NCBI GenBank assembly: GCA_903904635.1
Contig: CAIVDH010000257.1
Span: 1 to 5,191 of the forward strand
Source: an uncultured Burkholderiales bacterium
GTDB lineage: Bacteria; Pseudomonadota; Gammaproteobacteria; Burkholderiales; Burkholderiaceae_D
DNA length: 5,191 nt
Reading direction: 5' to 3'
Made by a program: the position numbers and the translations under genes. Positions 1 through 5,191 of this stretch are shown in pieces. The number at the start of each line of letters is the position of its first letter. Position 1 is the first letter of the stretch. A model generated the notes under the pieces. The model ran no database searches. It was given only the letters and a program-made list of their open reading frames with translations, and was not told where the DNA came from.

Positions 1-773
1 CGCAAGGCTTAAACGTAGGCATGCTGCTGATTTTTTCATTGGTGGTCGGTTTTACCGGTGCGATTATTTCGCTCTTGATGAGTAAGCCTATGGCCAAATG
101 GTCGACAGGTGCGCATGTCATAGACCATCCATCCAATTCTTCTGAGCAGTGGCTGCTTGATACTGTGCGCCGGCTGGCCGATCGCGCCGGCATCGGTATG
201 CCCGAGGTGGCCGTCTATGACGGTGAGCCGAATGCATTTGCCACGGGTGCTTTCAGAAATGAAGCATTGGTTGCAGTGTCAAATGGTTTGCTGCTCAACA
301 TGACACGCGACGAAGTGGAAGCTGTACTGGGCCATGAGATTGCGCACATTGCTAATGGTGATATGGTGACCATGACTTTGCTGCAAGGCGTAGTTAATAC
401 GTTTGTCGTGTTTCTGTCGCGTTTGGTAGGCTATGCAGTGGATCGCGCGCTGGCACGTAATAATGATGAAGGCCCGGGTATAGGTTATACGGTGGCGGTG
501 CTTGTTAGCCAAATCGTGTTCGGTATTCTTGCTTCCATGATCGTGGCCTGGTTTTCTCGCCATCGTGAATTTCGCGCCGATGCAGGTTCAGCTAATTTAC
601 TGGGCAATCCGCAACCGATGGTGCAGGCTTTAAGAAGGCTGGGCGGTATGCATCCGAGTCATCTGCCGCAATCGGTGGCAGCACTGGGCATTAATCAATC
701 TGCTGGTTTTATGGAATTGTTTTCCAGTCATCCGCCTATAGAAGAACGTATTGCAGCATTGCAGAGATCTTGA
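1..773 (+). CDS. htpX: HtpX, membrane-bound zinc metalloprotease (M48), 5' partial
   Basis: Integral inner-membrane endopeptidase of peptidase family M48B that degrades misfolded membrane proteins together with FtsH. The frame is open from base 3, before the first ATG at 21, and reads QGLNVG into [10 protein letters not shown]. This matches the inside of HtpX, so the ATG at 21 is internal. About 35 N-terminal residues, including the first membrane segment, lie outside the window. Counting from the Met at 21: a hydrophobic segment at ~1-20; conserved NAFATGA at 71-77; zinc motif HEIAH at 105-109 (bases 333-347) with Glu106 as catalytic base; hydrophobic segments at ~118-140 and ~155-179; and third-ligand motif [12 protein letters not shown], with Glu183 the likely ligand. 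The C-terminus [13 protein letters not shown] is typical. All catalytic residues are present and there is no frameshift. The gene ends 33 bases before a strong terminator, so its transcript probably stops there. Regulation cannot be judged because the promoter is outside the window. Confidence 0.96.
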   Translation, partial: QGLNVGMLLIFSLVVGFTGAIISLLMSKPMAKWSTGAHVIDHPSNSSEQWLLDTVRRLADRAGIGMPEVAVYDGEPNAFATGAFRNEALVAVSNGLLLNMTRDEVEAVLGHEIAHIANGDMVTMTLLQGVVNTFVVFLSRLVGYAVDRALARNNDEGPGIGYTVAVLVSQIVFGILASMIVAWFSRHREFRADAGSANLLGNPQPMVQALRRLGGMHPSHLPQSVAALGINQSAGFMELFSSHPPIEERIAALQRS

Positions 774-805
774 TCCGCAACCAGTAGTTTACGTAATTTT
801 ATTTA

Positions 806-839
806 ACGACAGCCCTGGAGCTGTCGTATTTTTTTATTT
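806..839 (+). terminator. Rho-independent terminator after htpX
   Basis: A perfect 8-bp stem, ACGACAGC (806-813) and GCTGTCGT (820-827), encloses a 6-base loop (CCTGGA). It is followed by A and then seven T (829-835), then ATTT. This is the textbook layout of an intrinsic terminator on the + strand. No matching A-run precedes the stem, so it should work in one direction only. It separates htpX from yciO. Confidence 0.88.
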
Positions 840-855
840 GTTTTTATCGGATTGC

Positions 856-1476
856 ATGAGCCAATTTTTTCAGATTCATCCCGATAATCCGCAGCTGCGC
901 CTGATTAAACAGGCCGCGCAAATCGTGCATGGCGGCGGTATCGTTGCCTTGCCTACGGATTCCAGTTATGCGCTGGTATGTCATCTTGATGATAAAAGCG
1001 CGGTAGAGCGGTTGCGCCGTATACGGGGTGTCGATGACAAGCATCATCTGACTTTGCTATGCAGAGATTTATCTGAGATTGCTACTTATGCGAAAGTCGA
1101 TAACCGACAATATCGATTGCTAAAATCAGCAACCCCTGGTCCTTATACCTTCATACTCGAAGCAACCAAAGAAGTGCCGCGACGCTTATCGCATCCTTCG
1201 CGCAAGACCATAGGCCTGCGCGTGCCTGAGCATGCCATTGCTCAGGCACTGCTGGAGGAACTAGGGCAGCCCCTGCTGGGAACGACGCTGATGCTGCCCG
1301 GTGCTGACATGCCACTTAATGATCCGGAAGAAATTCGAAATGTGCTGGAAAAAGAAGTGGATCTGGTCATTGATGGCGGTAGCTGCAGTCTGGAGCCGAC
1401 TACCGTGGTGGATTTGAGCGGTTCAGAGCCTGTTATTGTGCGCGAGGGGCGCGGCGCAGTGGGTCTATTCTTGTAA
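856..1476 (+). CDS. yciO: YciO, Sua5/YrdC/YciO-family protein
   Basis: Belongs to the YrdC-like fold family. The relatives TsaC/Sua5 make L-threonylcarbamoyladenylate from threonine, bicarbonate and ATP for the t6A modification of tRNA. The protein begins MSQFFQIHPDNPQ, nearly the same as E. coli YciO, and its 206 residues equal the E. coli length as I recall it. That decides the ATG at 856; an in-frame ATG at 751 would run through htpX and the terminator. Visible motifs are PTDSSYAL (33-40), TPGPYTFIL (93-101), KTIGLRVP (117-124), PTTVVDL (181-187) and REGRG (196-200). The KxR and SxN signatures of true TsaC/Sua5 are altered: the first reads R55-x-R57 and the second T144-x-M146. The YciO assignment is therefore firm, but t6A synthesis as its main role is doubtful. 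Automated annotation would probably call it L-threonylcarbamoyladenylate synthase. No clear Shine-Dalgarno sequence precedes it. The protease gene follows 40 bases later. Confidence 0.93.
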   Translation: MSQFFQIHPDNPQLRLIKQAAQIVHGGGIVALPTDSSYALVCHLDDKSAVERLRRIRGVDDKHHLTLLCRDLSEIATYAKVDNRQYRLLKSATPGPYTFILEATKEVPRRLSHPSRKTIGLRVPEHAIAQALLEELGQPLLGTTLMLPGADMPLNDPEEIRNVLEKEVDLVIDGGSCSLEPTTVVDLSGSEPVIVREGRGAVGLFL

Positions 1477-1500
1477 TTGGCTTTTTCCAGCCCTTGCCTC

Positions 1501-1509
1501 TGCTAAAAT
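1501..1509 (+). promoter_or_regulatory. Possible extended -10 promoter for the M50 protease gene
   Basis: TGCTAAAAT contains the extended -10 dinucleotide TG one base before TAAAAT (1504-1509), five of six matches to TATAAT. No good -35 lies at 16-18 bases; TTGGCT at 1477-1482 is 21 bases away. Transcription would start near 1516-1517, at or next to the start codon. This is inferred from sequence only, and the element could be fortuitous. Confidence 0.4.
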
Positions 1510-1516
1510 CGCGCCG

Positions 1517-2173
1517 ATGAACGAAACTATACAAAATATTGCTGTTTACGCACTCCCGATACTATTTGCCATTACCTTGCATGAGGCCGCGCACGCCTAT
1601 GCGGCTAAATATTTCGGTGACCAGACTGCCTACTCTATGGGCCGCATGAGCTTGAATCCGCTGCGGCATATCGATCCGATTGGCACGATATTGATACCTC
1701 TGGTACTGGCATTGTCTCAAAGCCCCTTTATTTTTGGTTATGCCAAGCCGGTACCGGTAGATTTCTCACGCTTACGCAAACCTAAGCGGCATATGGCCTG
1801 GGTGGCGTTAGCCGGCCCTGCCGCCAATCTGGTGATGGCATTTTTATGGATGATTTTATTTTTCATGCTGGATGCAGGCGGGTCCGAGGAAAAATATTTT
1901 TATCTGGTAGCCAAGGCAGGCATATTTATCAATCTGGTTTTGTTTGCGTTTAATTTATTTCCTTTGCCGCCGTTAGATGGCGGCCGCATCATGACAAGTA
2001 TCTTGCCTAATCGCTATGCTTATAATTTTTCGCGCGTGGAGCCGTACGGCTTTTTCATCGTGCTTGGTCTTATGATGTTAAACCTGCTGCAGTACTGGAT
2101 GGTTCCGGTAATCTCAGGCGCAAACATCTTGCTCTCAGTATTAATCACTCCCCTAAAATTTCTTCTGAACTGA
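1517..2173 (+). CDS. Site-2 protease family (M50) membrane metalloprotease
   Basis: A small polytopic zinc protease of family M50, the group that cleaves substrates within the membrane. It has 218 residues and is the compact type without PDZ domains, so it is not RseP. The zinc motif HEAAH lies at 22-26 (His22, Glu23, His26) inside the first hydrophobic segment (~8-30). Further features are GRMSLNPLRHIDPIGT (42-57), GPAANL (100-105) in a second long hydrophobic region (~93-118), and the family motif NLFPLPPLDGGR (146-157), with Asp154 as the third zinc ligand. Further membrane segments span ~130-150 and ~176-200. The active site is complete. The start MNETIQNIAVYALP fits the family; a longer frame from 1436 would overlap yciO and add no family-like residues. 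It lies between yciO (40 bases) and trpS (7 bases), probably in one operon. Its substrate is unknown. Confidence 0.92.
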   Translation: MNETIQNIAVYALPILFAITLHEAAHAYAAKYFGDQTAYSMGRMSLNPLRHIDPIGTILIPLVLALSQSPFIFGYAKPVPVDFSRLRKPKRHMAWVALAGPAANLVMAFLWMILFFMLDAGGSEEKYFYLVAKAGIFINLVLFAFNLFPLPPLDGGRIMTSILPNRYAYNFSRVEPYGFFIVLGLMMLNLLQYWMVPVISGANILLSVLITPLKFLLN

Positions 2174-2180
2174 TCCCTCT

Positions 2181-3383
2181 ATGTATCCCGATCGTGTTGT
2201 CTCCGGTATGCGCCCCACTGGCGCTATGCATCTTGGCCATTACCACGGTGCGTTAAAAAACTGGGTGCGTCTGCAATCTGAGCATCCCTGTTTGTTTTTC
2301 GTCGCTGACTGGCATGCGCTGACTACGCATTATGATGATCCGTCCATTATCGAAACCAGCACTTGGGATATGGTGATTGACTGGCTGGCTGCAGGCATCG
2401 ATCCTTCGCAAGCGACGATATTCATACAATCCAAAGTGCCCGAGCATGCCGAGCTGCATTTGCTGCTTTCCATGTCTACGCCGCTGGGTTGGCTGGAACG
2501 TGTGCCTACCTACAAAGATCAGCAGGAAAAACTCGCTGACCGCGATCTGGCAACCTATGGTTTTCTTGGCTACCCATTGCTACAAGCGGCCGATGTATTG
2601 ATCTATCGCGCCAGCATGGTGCCGGTTGGTGAAGATCAGGTGCCGCATGTAGAGATGATGCGTGAAATTGCGCGTCGATTTAATCATCTGTATGGCCGCG
2701 AAAAAAACTTTGAAGAAAAAGCGCGCGATGCCGTCAAGAAGCTGGGTACCAAGCGCGCCAAGCTTTATAACGAATTGCGAACGGAATATCAGGAGCAGGG
2801 CAAGGATGATGCGCTGGAGCAGGCCAAGGCCATGCTGGATGATGCGCAAAATCTTTCCATGAGTGATCGTGAACGTCTGTTCGGCTATCTTGAAGGCAGC
2901 CGCAAATTGATCTTGGTAGAGCCACAGGCCTTATTGACTGAAGCATCACGCCTGCCGGGGCTTGATGGTCAGAAAATGTCCAAGAGCTATGGCAACACAA
3001 TTGCATTGCGTGACGATAGTGAAACCGTCACCAAAAAAGTCCGCACCATGCCTACCGATCCGGCGCGTGTGCGTCGCACGGATGCAGGTGACCCTGCAAA
3101 ATGTCCGGTTTGGCAATTTCATCAGGTGTATTCCGATACCGTCACCAAAGAATGGGTGGTTAAGGGCTGCAAATCCGCAGGTATAGGTTGCCTGGAGTGC
3201 AAGCAGCCTATCGTTGATGCGATTTTGAAAGAGCAGGAGCCCATGCGCGAGCGGGCACAGCAATACATCGATGATCCTTCACTGGTGCGCGCCATTGTGG
3301 CTGACGGCTGCGATCAGGCTCGCAAACATGCGCAGGAAACCATGCGCGATGTGCGTGAAGAGATGGGCTTGTCTTACAACTAA
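2181..3383 (+). CDS. trpS: Tryptophanyl-tRNA synthetase (long form)
   Basis: Cytoplasmic class I aminoacyl-tRNA synthetase that charges tRNA-Trp with tryptophan using ATP. The N-terminus reads MYPDRVVSGMRPTGA, followed by the HIGH-type signature HLGH at 17-20. The Rossmann core contains GWLERVPTYKDQ (103-114), YPLLQAADVL (131-140) and GEDQVPHVEM (150-159). The KMSKS loop is at 265-269. The protein has 400 residues against about 334 in E. coli. The excess sits between ~172 and ~240 as a charged, probably helical insertion before KMSKS. The anticodon-binding half carries Cys308, Cys330, Cys337 and Cys340, spaced C-x21-C-x6-C-x2-C, close to the [4Fe-4S] motif reported for Thermotoga maritima TrpRS. 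All catalytic motifs are intact. The gene starts 7 bases after the M50 protease stop with no visible Shine-Dalgarno sequence, so translational coupling is likely. No tryptophan-rich leader peptide or T-box is seen. Confidence 0.97.
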   Translation: MYPDRVVSGMRPTGAMHLGHYHGALKNWVRLQSEHPCLFFVADWHALTTHYDDPSIIETSTWDMVIDWLAAGIDPSQATIFIQSKVPEHAELHLLLSMSTPLGWLERVPTYKDQQEKLADRDLATYGFLGYPLLQAADVLIYRASMVPVGEDQVPHVEMMREIARRFNHLYGREKNFEEKARDAVKKLGTKRAKLYNELRTEYQEQGKDDALEQAKAMLDDAQNLSMSDRERLFGYLEGSRKLILVEPQALLTEASRLPGLDGQKMSKSYGNTIALRDDSETVTKKVRTMPTDPARVRRTDAGDPAKCPVWQFHQVYSDTVTKEWVVKGCKSAGIGCLECKQPIVDAILKEQEPMRERAQQYIDDPSLVRAIVADGCDQARKHAQETMRDVREEMGLSYN

Positions 3384-3404
3384 ATTTTTAATAAAGCGCA
3401 CATC

Positions 3405-4007
3405 ATGCAATCTCATTTTGCGCAAAGCCTGCCCTCTGCATGGGTTAGCCGCTTTGCAGATTTGATAGCGCATGGTCTGGTGTTGGACTTGGCATGCGGA
3501 GGTGGGCGTCATAGCAGACTGTTGGCTGAAATGGGTCACCAGGTATTGGCGATTGATCGAGACGATTCTGCACTGATGGCATTACAGACGCCGGCCTCGC
3601 CAGCGATTAGCACGTTGTGTTTTGATTTGGAAGACGAGCACGCAGCCACACATCCTGATTGGCCATTTACGGCGGGACGCTTTACCGGCATCGTGATCAC
3701 CAATTATTTGCACCGTCCTTTGTTTGATGCGATTTTCACCAGCCTGGCTGATGGTGGCGTGCTGATCATGGAAACCTTTGCAGAAGGTAATGGACGCTTC
3801 GGTAAACCATCCAACCCCGCTTTTTTGCTGGCACAAGGCGAGTTACTGGAAATCGTTTGCGGCAAGCCTGATCTGCGGGTGATCGCTTTTGAAGATGGCT
3901 ACATTGATAAGCCCAAGCCGGCCATGGTGCAGCGTATTTGTGTGCGCAAGTCTGGCATAGAGCCAGAAGCTGCTCAGGTAAAGCTGGGATCTGAGATTAA
4001 GTTATAA
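3405..4007 (+). CDS. Class I SAM-dependent methyltransferase, substrate unknown
   Basis: A 200-residue Rossmann-fold methyltransferase, probably cytoplasmic; no signal peptide or membrane segment is visible. Motif I is VLDLACGGGRHS (26-37), the glycine-rich SAM-binding loop. Asp51 in VLAIDRD, at the end of strand 2, would bind the ribose hydroxyls. FDLED (73-77) corresponds to the adenine-contacting region. GIVITNYLHRPLF (95-107) is motif IV, where catalytic or substrate residues usually lie. METFAEGNGRFGKPSNPAFL (122-141) continues the fold. The NYLHRPLF and GKPSNPAFLL stretches recall a conserved small-methyltransferase family often annotated only by fold; I cannot name a substrate. It starts 21 bases after trpS and may be read through from it. 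About 18 C-terminal residues beyond VQRICVRK look like a variable tail. Upstream of the ATG, only AT-rich sequence is visible and no strong ribosome binding site. Confidence 0.88.
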   Translation: MQSHFAQSLPSAWVSRFADLIAHGLVLDLACGGGRHSRLLAEMGHQVLAIDRDDSALMALQTPASPAISTLCFDLEDEHAATHPDWPFTAGRFTGIVITNYLHRPLFDAIFTSLADGGVLIMETFAEGNGRFGKPSNPAFLLAQGELLEIVCGKPDLRVIAFEDGYIDKPKPAMVQRICVRKSGIEPEAAQVKLGSEIKL

Positions 4008-4056
4008 AAACTTTCACTCTGGCGCGTCATAGTCGCCTGCTTCTTTGCCGATCCGC

Positions 4057-4062
4057 TACAAT
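4057..4062 (+). promoter_or_regulatory. Probable -10 box of the dapA promoter
   Basis: TACAAT matches five of six positions of the sigma-70 -10 consensus. A poor -35 match, TCGCCT, lies at 4033-4038 with 18-base spacing. Transcription would start near 4069, leaving a leader of about 24 bases before the ATG at 4093. The intergenic space 4008-4092 shows no terminator for the methyltransferase gene and no lysine riboswitch; it is far too short to hold one. Confidence 0.55.
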
Positions 4063-4092
4063 CACGTTTTTGATTTTTGCAATGGTACAACC

Positions 4093-4971
4093 ATGATTAA
4101 TGGCAGCATAGTTGCAATAGTGACCCCAATGCACGAGGATGGCAGTCTTGATCTGCCGACGTTGCGTAAATTAATTGACTGGCATATCGCCGAATCGACC
4201 GATGGTATCGTCATAGTCGGCACAACCGGTGAGTCACCAACCGTATCAGTAGACGAGCACTGCGAGCTCATCAAGGTGGCCGTTGCGCATGCCGCAGGCC
4301 GTATTCCTGTAATTGCCGGTACCGGCGGTAATTCCACTACTGAAGCGATAGAGCTGACGCATTTTGCAAAAAGTGTTGGTGCCAGCGCGTCTCTGCAAGT
4401 CGTGCCCTATTACAACCGGCCTACGCAAGAAGGCATGTTTCAGCATTTCAGCAAAATCGCTGCATCGGTTGACCTGCCTGTGATTTTATATAACGTGCCA
4501 GGCCGAACAGTGGCCGATATGTCTAACGAGACCATAGTGCGCCTGGCATCAGTGCCGGGCATTATTGGTGTCAAGGATGCCACTGGCAACATAGGCCGCG
4601 GAATAGAACTACTGCAGGCAGTACCCAAATCTTTCTCAGTCTATTCCGGCGACGATGCGACGGCGATGGCACTGATGTTCTGTGGTGCGAAAGGCAATAT
4701 TTCCGTCACGGCCAATGTTGCACCAAGGGCTATGCATGACTTATGTGCTGCTGCCATGGCAGGGCAGGTTGCACAGGCCATAGCAATTAATGACCGCCTT
4801 ATACCTTTGCACAACAAGCTCTTCATAGAACCTAATCCTGTGCCTGTTAAATGGGCTTTGGCTGAAATGGGTCTGATGGCCGGCGGTATACGTCTGCCAT
4901 TAGTGGGTTTGAGCAGTTCATGCCACGAAGCTGTCAGATCCGCTTTGCACCTCTCGGGTGTAATACAATGA
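4093..4971 (+). CDS. dapA: 4-hydroxy-tetrahydrodipicolinate synthase
   Basis: Cytoplasmic TIM-barrel enzyme that condenses pyruvate with L-aspartate-4-semialdehyde, the first committed step toward diaminopimelate and lysine. The protein has 292 residues, the same as E. coli DapA, and the active-site numbering coincides: Thr44 and Thr45 in GTTGES, Tyr107 in VVPYYNRP, Tyr133 and Arg138 in LYNVPGRT, and the Schiff-base Lys161 in GVKDATG. Of the residues forming the lysine inhibitor site in E. coli, Ser48, His56, Asn80, Glu84 and Tyr106 are kept. Ala49 is Pro and His53 is Val. Feedback inhibition by lysine is therefore plausible but not assured. The start at 4093 ([13 protein letters not shown]) fits the family; an in-frame ATG at 4045 would lie upstream of the predicted -10 box and add 16 unrelated residues. 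The stop overlaps the bamC start as ATGA, matching the dapA-bamC operon order known from E. coli. Confidence 0.97.
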   Translation: MINGSIVAIVTPMHEDGSLDLPTLRKLIDWHIAESTDGIVIVGTTGESPTVSVDEHCELIKVAVAHAAGRIPVIAGTGGNSTTEAIELTHFAKSVGASASLQVVPYYNRPTQEGMFQHFSKIAASVDLPVILYNVPGRTVADMSNETIVRLASVPGIIGVKDATGNIGRGIELLQAVPKSFSVYSGDDATAMALMFCGAKGNISVTANVAPRAMHDLCAAAMAGQVAQAIAINDRLIPLHNKLFIEPNPVPVKWALAEMGLMAGGIRLPLVGLSSSCHEAVRSALHLSGVIQ

Positions 4972-5191
4972 ATCGTTTATCCCCATCCACCTGTTTTCGT
5001 TTTGACATGACCCCTCCTTTCCTGAGCTACATCAGTTATTCATCTTTGATTGTTCGTTTTATTGCTGGTGCTGTACTCATGGCGGGAGTAACTGGCTGCA
5101 GCACTATCGGTGACATGTTGGAGCCGGAAAAAATCGACTATAAGAGCGCCAAGCCTGCCACGAAAAAAGCCGGTCTTGAAGTGCCACCAGA
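4968..5191 (+). CDS. bamC: BamC, outer-membrane assembly lipoprotein, 3' partial
   Basis: Lipoprotein subunit of the BAM complex (BamA-E), which folds beta-barrel proteins into the outer membrane. Only about 74 codons are in the window. A hydrophobic stretch ([15 protein letters not shown]) leads to the lipobox VTGC, with Cys44 (bases 5097-5099) as the lipidated residue. After it come [18 protein letters not shown] and then LEVPP, typical of the extended BamC N-terminal segment that contacts BamD. The ATG at 4968 overlaps the dapA stop as ATGA, with a weak GGGTG seven bases upstream. It gives an unusually long 43-residue signal region. ATG at 5007 (signal of 30) and TTG at 5046 (signal of 17, the usual lipoprotein length) are alternatives. 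Position after dapA supports the identity. The rest of the protein, including its helix-grip domains, lies outside the window. Confidence 0.88.
   Translation, partial: MNRLSPSTCFRFDMTPPFLSYISYSSLIVRFIAGAVLMAGVTGCSTIGDMLEPEKIDYKSAKPATKKAGLEVPP

Noticed and set aside
279..563. Open frame on the - strand inside htpX, and similar antisense frames in trpS and dapA
   Set aside because: They lie opposite well-conserved coding sequence, show no recognisable motifs, and are His/Arg-rich as expected for antisense shadows.
751..855. Upstream in-frame extension of yciO from ATG 751
   Set aside because: It would overlap the end of htpX and read through the terminator hairpin; the family N-terminus MSQFFQIHPDNP begins exactly at 856.
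1436..1516. Upstream in-frame extension of the M50 protease gene
   Set aside because: The added residues overlap yciO and do not resemble the family; the hydrophobic zinc-motif segment begins properly after the ATG at 1517.
3999..4013. Small inverted repeat AAGTT/AACTT at the end of the methyltransferase gene
   Set aside because: Only five weak base pairs and no T-tract follows, so it is not a credible terminator.
4021..4037. GGCG...CGCC inverted repeat upstream of dapA
   Set aside because: Four pairs with a nine-base gap is within chance; there is no known operator to match.
4045..4092. 16-residue N-terminal extension of DapA
   Set aside because: It begins before the predicted -10 box, and the 292-residue length and active-site numbering fit the start at 4093.
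1..5191. Search for mobile elements, CRISPR arrays, tRNA/rRNA genes, toxin-antitoxin or defence modules
   Set aside because: None was seen; the window is nearly filled by recognisable housekeeping genes in one orientation with no repeats or abrupt change in composition.

Overview
The window is about 5.2 kb and every gene reads on the + strand. It looks like an ordinary chromosomal segment of a Gram-negative bacterium, most likely a betaproteobacterium. The evidence is a DapA-BamC pair with a four-base overlap, a long (400-residue) tryptophanyl-tRNA synthetase, a YciO/M50 protease/TrpS gene run, and an outer-membrane assembly lipoprotein. By eye the base composition is close to 50% GC. This would suit a member of the Nitrosomonadales, but the genus cannot be fixed from the window, and the gene-order argument rests on recall, not on a search.

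Layout. (1) Positions 1-773 hold the 3' part of htpX, a membrane zinc protease whose first ~35 residues lie before the window. It ends at a clear intrinsic terminator (806-839). (2) Positions 856-3383 hold yciO, a small site-2 (M50) protease gene and trpS, with short gaps of 40 and 7 bases. They may share a transcript, and an extended -10 element lies directly before the protease start codon. (3) Positions 3405-4007 hold a small class I SAM-dependent methyltransferase of unknown substrate, 21 bases after trpS. (4) Positions 4008-4092 form a short intergenic space with a good -10 box for dapA. (5) Positions 4093-4971 hold dapA, followed through an ATGA overlap by the 5' end of bamC, which runs off the window.

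Functionally the genes are housekeeping: envelope protein quality control (HtpX, M50 protease), envelope assembly (BamC), cell-wall and lysine precursor synthesis (DapA), and translation (TrpS and perhaps YciO). No mobile element, CRISPR array, rRNA or tRNA gene, or clearly transferred DNA was seen.

I did not find an undescribed system. The observations most worth a second look are a four-cysteine pattern in TrpS very close to the [4Fe-4S] motif reported for Thermotoga TrpRS, with a ~65-residue insertion in the same protein. Others are a possible leaderless transcript for the M50 protease, the degenerate catalytic signatures of YciO, and the uncertain start of bamC.
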